Shown here: positions 31,773-40,898 of the stretch, piece after piece | Numbering within the stretch: position 1 is the first letter of the stretch | Layout: each line of letters opens with the position of its first letter | NCBI RefSeq assembly: GCF_001949145.1 | Contig: NW_019091392.1 | Span: 554,520 to 595,417, forward strand | Source of the DNA: Acanthaster planci | Lineage: Eukaryota > Echinodermata > Asteroidea > Valvatida > Acanthasteridae | Length of the DNA stretch: 40,898 nucleotides | Direction: 5' to 3' | Program-made: the position numbers and the translations under genes | The notes under the pieces: model-generated | The model's input: the letters and a program-made list of their open reading frames with translations, nothing else | Database searches by the model: none | Told to the model about the DNA's origin: nothing

Positions 31773-34700
31773 ATGCCGAATAAGACCAAGAAAGATAAGG
31801 TGAGTTATTTGAGAATATGGATCTTCGGGAGAGACGTAGTTTCCGTGTATTTTTGAGCTAGGAATGCCAACGGAAAGCAGATGATTAGTGTCACCATTCA
31901 TTTCGCATTGTACGCTTGCGTTGCAACACGTACATGTACTTGCTGAGTTGCTCTGTACTGTACATGTACATGTACACACTGGCTATGTGCGTACCTGACT
32001 ACATTGCGATGTACATCATACATCGCAATGAATTACGTGCTGTTTGTTGTTTGCAGATCGGTAGGCCTTTAGTATGATTCTTGTACATAGTACTAGCGCG
32101 GTGTATCATACACATTAATTCACAGACCTACATCAGGCTTTAGTATTAAGTATTATTAAAACTTACGAAATGGCTATTGACTGTACGTAACCATTGGTAA
32201 CCTATAGTATAACTTAGTGCCAGAAGTACTACTACAGTACTAGTAGTAGGCCTAGGCTATCCCTGGAAATGCAGAAGTGTGTAGCCTGACGTCCAGCCCG
32301 CTTCGGACCCCACAGCTCTGGGGGTATAACAGTAGCCCAATCAGCATGGTACAAATGCTTGTCTGCAATCCTGACGAACTGGAATCAAATCCATCCATAT
32401 GGGATTTTTTCCTCCTTTGTTTTATTTTATCAGACTTTCGATCCATAAGTTGTAGACTGGTCTGGGTCCTATTTCCACTGCACGCATCTGGTACAAGAAA
32501 GTAGACAGAAACCTATCTAAATTTCTGTAACAACAGCCACTGTGTAACACTTAGCAGTTGTCACTGCTACACCATGCTGAGTTGATTATCCTATAAATGG
32601 ATTTCCTTCAAAGGCAAATCAACTCAGGATGTTCAGGGTAAAATAAATCTGTGCAGCATTTAAGATTGCGCTGAACAATATTATTGGTTTCATGGTTGTG
32701 GAGTAGTGTTTCGAAAAGGGAAGTTAACCCCCTCACGCCGGGACGCATTAAGACACGGCGTAAAAATTGAAATCCTCAGCCCACTTTTCAGCCATTATTC
32801 TCTGTCCACGCTCGAGCGAACATGGTGAAAGAAGGCAGACCCTGGCTCTTGTGTATATGGTTATTGGTCTTTGTGTGTAGCCCAGAAATGAAAAGACGGA
32901 ATTTGCATCATAATCACCAGCTTCACAATAGTCACCACTTTGAAAAGAGGCAACGGGAATGTGGAAGCTTGAATAGAGCCGCAGGCCACCGAACAATCAG
33001 CCTTTTCACCGTGTAATTCAAAGCGTGCAGGGCACGCTGGGACACAAAGCGAGAATTTGCGGTTTAGCAGGTGGCCTTCGTGGCCAAGCGAGGCTGGAAT
33101 TCTTGGAGTCGGCTTTCGGAAAGAAATTCCCGTCGAGAAGGGGTTAAGTTGGAGAAATTATATACATGTAGGATCAACCAATCGCACAGGCCAGACAGTA
33201 CTTCAGGCAGTCATCATGGTCATGCAGACTGGATGATCGCGCACAACATTATTACTTGCAGGCATACATGTAAGGTAAGCCTTGGTGACCCTAGCCCAGG
33301 TTGGACGACGTCTTCATTAATACATTGCAACTAACATCCAGGGTATACATCTGATTGAGTTCAAACCTCACATTTGTAATGATAAGGAGTCTCTTAACAT
33401 GCATGCGAAGTTTCCAAAAACTTGAGCACGACACAGCTGAGTTCTTCACCTTCACCTTGGACTTGGCAATCAAAGTCTAATGATCCCACAACAGGGCTTC
33501 ATTTTAATAAATACGAGGAGAGCTGAAAATCGCTCTCCTTTATTCACTTTGTTGATTTAAGGAGAGCGATTAAAAATTGCTCTCCTTAAATCAACAAAGT
33601 GAATTAAGGGGAGCGATTTGCTCTCGCTAACAAAAATCAAGTTAATGTAAACATACTCAATAAAATTAACATAATTTAACTTCTTTTACTGAGTTCAATG
33701 AGTTAATGCATCTGTCAATTGTAATCCCGGCCCTGGGGGACCCGGGACTTTTGAAAATGTAGCCGGGACGTACCCGGGGATGTAAAAAAAAGTGCCCCGC
33801 CGGCCGGGACGATAGCAGGGACTTGCCTGGGGTTGTACAATGGCTGCCCCGCTGACCTGGGACGATAGCAGGGACTTGGCGGGGGTTGTACAATTTGTTA
33901 AACCGTCTATCGGTAAAATTTTATAGCACTTAGCTTCAATTTCCCGACAGATGAAAACCTGACAAAGATGATGCCTCATTTTGGGATCAGTGCGTGCAAA
34001 ATACAGACCTTTCTTTTTTTACAAATACTGTCGCCACTTTCTATGGACTGCTAAATTATTAAAACATGTGTAATTTAATCTTTCAACCAAGTAGCACTGG
34101 TCTTTTGTTATGGTGATACATTTCAAATCATTCTAGATCAATCTTCAATAAACGAATGAAGTGTTGTGATAATTGTTAATTGTCTCATGTGCTGGCACTG
34201 GCCATGGCCACATGTACATAACGAGCGTTTCAATTGGTCAGTTGGTCTCCACACAGCGCGTAACAAATTTTGCTATTGGATGAATTTCCATAATTATTTC
34301 TGAGACGTCCGCAAAGAAAGATTGTAGCGATTTGGGTCGTCGGCCCCCTGATTCTGGTACTTCAGATATGCGGACGAATGTTTCGCCAAAGTTTGGGATA
34401 ATTATAGCAACTGCCCCTTGCTTTGCTTTATTTTGGTGGCATTTTACCTGCACTTACGGCGACCGACTCAATGTCATCTTAGCACCAGAAGAGTAGGGCA
34501 CTTTTAGAAATTAATGAAAGTTATTAGTTATTTATTTTTAGTTGTACTGTTGTTGCGACACAACCCCGCATGCTGGGGCAGGGATGGTGTAGGGATTGGT
34601 CACAACTTGAATGCCCATCCGGGGAATACAAAAAAAGGTGCCCCGCCCTGGCCGGGCAAATTACGGGGACTTGGCCGGGACTATCACGATGGCCCTGTTT

Positions 34701-37510
34701 TATCTGCCCCGCTAAGTCCCTGCTAGTACCGGGTCCCCCGGAACCTGGATTACAATTGACAGGTGTATAACTTGACTAGTCTCCTCGCTCGCCCGACAAT
34801 CCATTTCGGCGCTACAGGGGGCTCTGAATTGACTGCGCATGTGCATCCTTTCTTTTTGGTATTTTAAAACGTATCGCATGTCCACTGCAGATTGTATTCA
34901 CCATCCCTTCCTGTGCTCACAATACTACTTCGACCAGTGCATTTTTGTATAGAACACTGGGCACATTACCCACCAGAGACTTTTTTCTTTCCTGTGACAT
35001 ACTTTCTGTTCTGTTCTGACAAGCGAACATTGTTCTCACGCTCGAACCACACGAACACGCAACAGGATCACACACCATCCTCCAGCCACTACGGGGTTTT
35101 TCACAAACTCACCTCTGCTGTTCACAAATGGCTGAGAACGTCACAGTAGCGCCTGAACTCGACCCTTTCTGAGACAGAGGTCGGCCGGGCGTGGCCGCGT
35201 GCCTCCATGGAATTCCATAGGCTCACCCACACGCACTAGGCCCGCCCACATGCGCTATCACGTTTGTGTGTTGCGATGTGGGATTCATCAAGCACGCGCG
35301 CACAACTCAAAGACTTTGATCACCAGCCCTTGTGTTTTAACCCTAAAAGTCCCAAATCCTCCAATTTCGATTTTACATATACCCTTGGGGGTTAGGGTTA
35401 ATACATTCAATTTTTGGACTCGTTTGCTACTGTCGACCCAACAAGATTCAAGGGGCTTGTCATAAATCAACATCTGCTGGTTTGAAAAACCATGCACTCC
35501 TTAAATTTTCAAGGAGTGCTTTTTTTGGCTCTCCTTGGAAAACATTAAGGAGCGTGAGCGCGCGCTCCTTTAAAATGAAGCCCTGCCACAATGAAAAGTA
35601 AACATTTTCTGCAACAATCAGCAGTCTGGATAGTGCATGCATGTATTATTAAGGGATACTAAACATTGGACAGTTATTATTAGTGCAAGTGGGACAATCT
35701 TAGCTAGGCAAACATATTTTGAGTTGCACAAAATTTCCTGCCCGTTGCTGTTGTTACACATGCATGTAAAAACACTGAACCCCTTGACTGAAGAATCCAG
35801 TTTCAAGAAAGGTCTGGGAACTAGACAAATCTAGAAGCTTCTTGGTACATGTATTTGTACACTGAACCCCTTGACTGAAGAATCCAGTTTCAAGAAAGGT
35901 CTGGGAACTAGACAAATCTAGAAGTTTCTTGGTACATGTATTTGTACACTGAACCCCTTGACTGAAGAATCCAGTTTCAAGAAAGGTCTGGGAACTAGAC
36001 AAATCTAGAAGCTTCTTGGTACATGTATTTGTACACTGATCCCCCTTGACTGAAAAATCCAGTTTCAAGAAAGGTTTGGGAACTAGACAAATCTAGAAGC
36101 TTCTTGGTACATGTATTTGTACACTGATCCCCCTTGACTGAAGAATCCAGTTTCAAAAAAAGGTTTGGGAACTAGACGAAAACAAATCTAAAAGCTTCTT
36201 GGTACATGTATTTGTACCTACATCTGTTTATTAGTACTTGGGCATGATCAAATTGAATGTTTTGAATGTGGTGCCAATGTAACCAGATGCTTTAAAAACA
36301 CTGAAAAATAACCAGAGATTTTACTGTCTCTTACAGTCTCTGTAAGCCATTCATTTTGCACAGCGTATCCATGTTCGGCTACATGGATGCTGGGTTCAAA
36401 GTGCACTTGCCTGTCAAGGACTGAGGTATAGATGCCTGAATAATACACGTCGTCGTACAGCGGTACTGTGTATAAATGAAGCATCTCAAATGCCATCTGT
36501 TTTACAGTCCATCACTGGCTGCAGACGTGAAAGTGAAATGGTTGCGTAGGTCACACTCACTTGTGCAGGAAATTCCAGACTTGTATTGCTACAAATGAGC
36601 AATAAATTTACTCCTGTAAGAAATAATGCTTGATCTCATTATAGCAGACTTGAAAGTTACATGTACATGTACAGTATGTACTAGTACACATGTAATTGCT
36701 CAATCGTACAGCTCACACTATGTTACTGGTTAGTACTGGAAGATGGGAGACTTGAAGTAGTAGTTGACATGGATGTCGGAGCTCAAGTGAATGATCGTAT
36801 TTTGATTCAGAACTTAAATTGAAGAAGACATATCATTTATTCAAAGCTGCATGTGTAACAACTGAGTGTGGGTATTATACATAAAGTTCATGTACAGATG
36901 TACATTTACATGTAGGCCTACCCATACTGTAGTACATGCATTAGAAGCTAGGACTTGTGTTGAACTTCAGTTTAAGGCCAGAAAGATAGGATTGTAATGT
37001 TGTGAGTATGGTAAGTTCTGTCCAGAGAGCAAGAAGGTGCTGTTTATTTGGAAAGTACATTTCTCCTGAAGAATTGATGGAAAATCACTTAAGTTACTCA
37101 CATGTAGTGCAAATTGGTAACTTGGCATGTGCTCTGTCTTCAGTGACAGCTCTGTGTTGAAGTCAATACGTGTACATACATGATCTAAAAATGTGCAGAT
37201 CTGTAGAGAAATCTTTTTAAGTTGATCCCCTTTGGTGATAGAGCGGCTTTCTTTACCACCAAATACTGGATCCAGAATTTTTCTTCTGAACAGAAACAAA
37301 CATACATGTACATGTACATTAGCCCTTAGTTCTCCTCCATCTACATACATGTACATTGGAGAACTGTACATACGTGTAGTGGTATTTCCTCTATGTTGTA
37401 ACTGTGCCTGTTCTCTTTTTGCTGATTTTGTTGAACTGCAGGCTGTGAGCAAACCAGCAGGAGGGAACAACAAGAATTCCAGCAAAGATGGCATGGATGG
37501 TGCTGACGAG
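31773..37510 (+). CDS. PP2A B56 regulatory subunit (gamma/delta type), first two coding exons only
   Basis: Exon 1 is 31773-31799 (MPNKTKKDK) with donor GTGAGT. Exon 2 is 37442-37510 (AVSKPAGGNNKNSSKDGMDG then ADE) with a CTGCAG acceptor and GTAATC donor. Both are in phase 0. The N-terminus matches the start of the B56 gamma/delta proteins (PPP2R5C isoforms begin MPNKNKKEK, PPP2R5D MPYKLKKEK), followed by a Lys/Ser-rich low-complexity tail as in that family. B56 subunits target the PP2A heterotrimer to LxxIxE-containing substrates. The HEAT-repeat body is not in the window, so the assignment rests on 32 residues and the gene is partial. Intron 1 is 5.6 kb and repeat-rich. The next exon must lie beyond 40898 or has escaped me. 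Other Lys-rich N-termini could look similar. Confidence 0.62.
33527..33619. repeat. 93-nt near-perfect hairpin at the left end of the transposon
   Basis: The left arm (33527-33571) and right arm (33575-33619) are inverted copies matching at 42 of 45 positions, with a 3-nt AAA centre. Each arm also carries GCTCTCC and GGAGAGC at its two ends, so each arm can itself form a smaller stem. Confidence 0.9.
33712..34762. mobile_element. Nested element with CTGTCAATTGTAATCC termini
   Basis: The left end CTGTCAATTGTAATCC (33712-33727) is exactly inverted at 34747-34762. Similarity continues through GGGGGACCCGG on both sides. Inside the ends are GC-rich words such as TGCCCCGC, CCGGGACGATAGCAGGGACT and GGGGTTGTACAAT, the last two in a roughly 60-bp direct repeat at 33796-33897. 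The element lies wholly within 33492-35585 and must have inserted later. No clear target-site duplication is visible. Confidence 0.75.
35772..36215. repeat. Five-unit 87-bp minisatellite
   Basis: Units start at 35772, 35859, 35946, 36033 and 36121, so the period is 87, 87, 87 and 88 bp; the last unit is longer, about 95 bp, from small insertions. Units 2 and 3 are almost identical. Units 4 and 5 share an ACTGATCCCCCTTG variant. Each unit begins ACACTGAACCCCTTGACTG and ends with GGTACATGTATTTGT. It lies in intron 1 of the PP2A-like gene. Confidence 0.95.
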
Positions 37511-38900
37511 GTAATCACCAGACACTCATTGTCCGGATCATGACACAGGGCACCGTTGAGTGCTTTGTGGGCCAAGGTTTTAGCTTGCATTTGAAAATCT
37601 GAAAAATACCCAGGCATCCAGTCACCTTGCTCAAAGATGCATCTGTTTTCGTGGTCCCCCTGCTAAAGGCGTGCTTAAATTTAAAATTTTTTTGTCATTA
37701 CTGTCTCTGGTCATTCTCAAATACTTTTCTCATTTTGTTGTTTGTTTATATAAAATATGAATTATTCAGGTAAATTGGATATTATCACATGGCACAAAAT
37801 ATATTTGTATATACACCTGTTCATGCAATGGGCACACACATAGGCATACATGTTCAAGGCTAAATGCCAAATATGTAGACATACATGTACATGTACAATA
37901 TGTGTATCAGCAGATGGGGAACTTGGAACACCTCTGCAGGCAGTGTGGCCTTTGGCATCTTGCCTGACAGTCTACCTTGCCATTGGCTAGAATAATCACA
38001 GATGCAATGTTCTCCAGCTTATATAATTTTATTTTGCAGAGTGTAACATCAACACTTTATACATTCTTTCAAGGGTTTCATGCATTATTAAATTGAATGC
38101 TTTGAGTGCCATCTTTTTTGAAAATGTCAGCATCAAGCCATCGTACAATTGGACACAGGTTTAAATTAGGGTTTGCAGTTATGAAGGAACACACCGATGT
38201 TTTCAAACAGTAAAGTACCGGGTACCTTGGATAGCAGGTTTGTTTTGTGTGTTGACTGAAAATCTGAGATGAACCGGGATTTACCGGGATGCACTGCTCA
38301 CTGCATTCAGACACTTTGCACTGTGCAGTGTGAACAAAAATATTCCACTCAGTTCCTGTTCGCTGGTGGATTGTAGAGATTTCAGGAAGGTTCCAAGCAG
38401 AAATACCCAGGGAATAAAGCATGATTACTGGGGGAAATGCCAGGTCACAATGTTTGCACAAGATTACCCGTTCAGCAAATAATGCACAGCTTGGTTCAGT
38501 TGCAGACCTTCACAGTTAATTATAAAGGATTTCATTTTTTCAGTGTTTGTTTTGTGATGCCTTCAAGGGCTTCTGTAATATGCATGTATTTCTTTCTGTG
38601 CAGTCTTTGTAAGCACTCCTTTGTCTTTCATTTAACCTGATTTTTTTCAATTTTCATGCCATTTTAAGGGCATGCTGTGCCTTTATGATTTTTATTCTAA
38701 TATGAATTTTTATATTTTTAGATAAAAGTGTATGTCATCCAAGACAGAAACTTCAGTGTTAAAAGCTACGTTACACAAATGAACAAAATATAGTTGCATA
38801 CCAGTATATACCGTGTTTTTTATTTTCAATTTTATCATGTTTATGAGGGCAAAATAAAGCTATGATTTTAGGTGCCAAGTAATGGAGAAAGTCACACCAC

Positions 38901-38934
38901 ACACGTACTGTACATGTACATGTACAGTACGTGT
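38901..38934. repeat. Perfect 34-bp palindrome
   Basis: The half ACACGTACTGTACATGT is followed immediately by its exact reverse complement with no spacer. It is built on the TACATGTA word that is common throughout the window. Confidence 0.95.
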
Positions 38935-40651
38935 ATGGACTGTGTATGGTATGGTGAAGACATGGGAAGTCCCAATTTCAAGTTAAGGTTGGTCCCTTAC
39001 ACTAATATTTACATGCATGAACATGTACATATCTGCACACGTATACATGTACATATACCAGTATGTACGTACATGTACATGTATGCACAGTCATGCCGGA
39101 ATGAAAGATTAAATATCCATCCATTATTACACGTACACCAAATACTTGCCCCTAAGTTAGTGATGGCACTGGCTATAGCATGGGAGGAAGGTATGCGTGG
39201 TTTGCTCTTTGTAGTGTACCGCCAAATACAACATGTTAGGAATCCCTACAGAGGCACAGCTAGGTGCCGTGTATGCCATCATGTCATTTACATGTAGCTC
39301 TTGGCTTCTGCAAACTGCTCCTGCCAGCTGCTCAAGAACATTTAGTTTTTTATTTGCTTTCTCAACTTAAATATGCCTACATTTTTACATGTAAGCCATT
39401 CAGATAATTTCACACAAAGAAATGTACTGATGATTCTCTAAATTTTGCTCTTTCTGTCTTGGGTCAGTATTCCTGGGCAAAAAAGAGAAATAGTCTGTGA
39501 TAAAAATTTGAAAGGCAAGTCTGTGTAATTTGTGTTTAAAGTTTTAGCATTTTGTTTGTTTACCTGCAAAGAAAATGACACATGAACCCAGCATGAATCT
39601 ACCTATTGTTTTTATTCTTTTTAAAATTTTTGTATTATTTTTTAAGGGATGCACAGGTCTTGTTGACAGTCGTGTTTGTTGTAATTCCCTGAGCATTCTC
39701 AAAAATTAGGTTGATGGTAGGAATCCTTCTGGTATGGTTCCAAGGCTGTGAGGATAAAGTGCTTGAAATGAAAGACGAGTCGGAATCCTAAGTAAAGTGA
39801 CATTTCCAGTAAGCCTGGTTGTGCGAAACCCTTGCACGCTTCCTGTTATTTAAAGGCCACGTGATTTCTCTGGGATCTTACTGTGCAGTTTTTCAGGCCT
39901 TTTTTTAATTCTCTGCATGCCCTGCCTGTGTTTGTTAGCCTTGGAAAACAGAGAGCAGTGCTTCAATTGTCTTGTATTAGAAGAAAACATGGTTGACAAG
40001 TTAACATATTATGGCTTGAACCCTTGAAAATTCCCACCATACAGCAATATCTGTTGCATTTGAATGGGTCACGAAAGAAAGAAATTACTGGAACCATGGA
40101 GCTACTGTATATTAAATTAGTATTGCTTCACGACTGATAATAATAATAATGATAATTGAAAATTTATAATGCGCCGTTTCCTTAAAAATGATCAACAGTG
40201 CAGTACAAGTTAACGTAAAAAACAATTAATTTAAGAAATGAAAGGATAAGGATAAATGAATGAATGTCACCGTGCTAGTACCAAAACCACAGTATGGTGA
40301 TACATGTACATCTGCCCCGCCAACAGGGAGAACCTAACCCTGCTGGAATCGGTGATGTCTCGATCTTTCCTGAGGACAGATGCCTCTAAACCTACCTACG
40401 ATAAAAGAAAAGTAATTGTACCAGACACGGTGACACTAAAATAACGAATCACAGCTAAACCTACGTTAAAATAAAAAATAATAATAACCCTTGTACATGT
40501 GGATAAAATAAATTAATAAAATCACGAATCGTGCAGTGTAATATATCACTGTACAAATGCAACATTAAAAAGGTGAGTTTTCACTTTACATTTAAAAATG
40601 GCAAGGCTTTGCTCACACACTGTATATGCCATGGCAGAGGCCTACCATACC

Positions 40652-40898
40652 CAGGGCTCGAAATTGGGCTAATCATCATGGGAGCAACTACTTGTTCCTA
40701 AGACTGCCAAATTTGTCTTTTTATGGGGGCAAGTAGCTCCCAATACACTTTTAAAGACATATGTTCAAGAAATGAAAGAAAAGCCCTGGTCCCTGCTGTT
40801 GCTTTTGTTTAAATTAATGACACTGATAACCTACCGTACGGCTTAGACTTTGGCAGGTATTAAAGCCTTGATCAATTTGTTATTTTTGTGGGTTGCCT
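40652..40898 (+). mobile_element. hAT-like element, left terminus only
   Basis: CAGGGCTCGAAATTGGGCTA resembles a hAT terminal inverted repeat (CAGGGCTCGAAATT type) that is widespread in invertebrates. The adjacent GGGAGCAACTACTTG and GGGGCAAGTAGCTCCCA words are an inverted subterminal pair. The other end is outside the window or lost. Confidence 0.5.

Larger units (their letters stand above)
33492..35585. mobile_element. hAT-like DNA transposon, about 2.1 kb, with a nested insertion
   Basis: Exact 16-bp terminal inverted repeats CAGGGCTTCATTTTAA lie at 33492-33507 and, inverted, at 35570-35585. The hexamer CCACAA directly abuts both ends (33486-33491 and 35586-35591), which fits a 6-bp target-site duplication. 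Subterminal GGAG/CTCC words are abundant at both ends (GGAGAGCG on the left, AAGGAGCG and CGCTCCTT on the right). I see no transposase frame, so it is non-autonomous or decayed. It lies in intron 1 of the PP2A-like gene. Confidence 0.8.
37511..40898 (+). other. Intron 2 (partial) of the PP2A-like gene
   Basis: I find no exon encoding the conserved B56 segment here. The stretch holds dense TACATGTA/ATGTACAT words (37864-37900 and 38900-39085), a short AAT microsatellite at about 40139-40156, and the hAT-like terminus at 40652. Otherwise it is AT-rich and unremarkable. Confidence 0.5.

Noticed and set aside
31623-31979. 118-codon Cys/Thr-rich minus-strand open frame
   Set aside because: The CTCTCT-type residues derive from TACATG-rich DNA, and the frame lies antisense to the PP2A-like first exon.
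35772-36215. CRISPR-like array
   Set aside because: Units are contiguous 87-bp copies without unique spacers, in a eukaryotic intron; it is a minisatellite.

Overview
The window is nuclear DNA from a metazoan, most likely a marine invertebrate. The evidence is spliced genes with GT-AG introns, animal orthologues of WDR92/DNAAF10 and PSMA6, a tRNA-Trp cluster, many short DNA-transposon relics, and a very high density of the palindrome TACATGTA. That motif is frequent in amphioxus, hemichordate, echinoderm and some lophotrochozoan genomes. The exact species cannot be settled from the sequence alone. There is one assembly gap (29803-30326).

Layout. 1-2741 is non-coding and holds a foldback MITE-like repeat. 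2742-8646 (minus) is a complete eight-exon WDR92/DNAAF10 gene predicting 356 aa. A 233-bp spacer (8647-8879) separates its start codon from that of the divergent neighbour, so it is a probable bidirectional promoter. 8880-17738 (plus) is a complete seven-exon PSMA6 (20S proteasome alpha-1) gene predicting 246 aa; its 5.5-kb first intron is filled with repeats. 17739-21834 holds the PSMA6 3' UTR and an intergenic stretch with a hAT-like MITE made of GAGTC arrays. 21835-25770 (plus) is a five-exon gene whose exon phases all agree and which predicts a 182-aa protein I do not recognise. 25771-31772 carries a duplicated block with two tRNA-Trp(CCA) genes, GTCG-rich inverted repeats on both sides of the assembly gap, and a decayed tRNA-like relic. 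31773 to the window end is the 5' part of a gene whose first two coding exons (MPNKTKKDK...) resemble the N-terminus of the B56 gamma/delta regulatory subunits of PP2A; the conserved B56 body lies beyond the window. Its first intron contains a roughly 2.1-kb transposon with a second element nested inside it, and a five-unit 87-bp minisatellite.

The two divergent genes both belong to protein quality control. WDR92 works with the R2TP/prefoldin-like co-chaperone in dynein-arm preassembly, and PSMA6 is a proteasome core subunit. The shared promoter may therefore be meaningful, but close head-to-head pairs are common in compact animal genomes. The most interesting material is the unrecognised 182-aa gene and the several distinct hAT-like element families, two with exact 5- or 6-bp flanking repeats. 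I found no novel multi-gene system.
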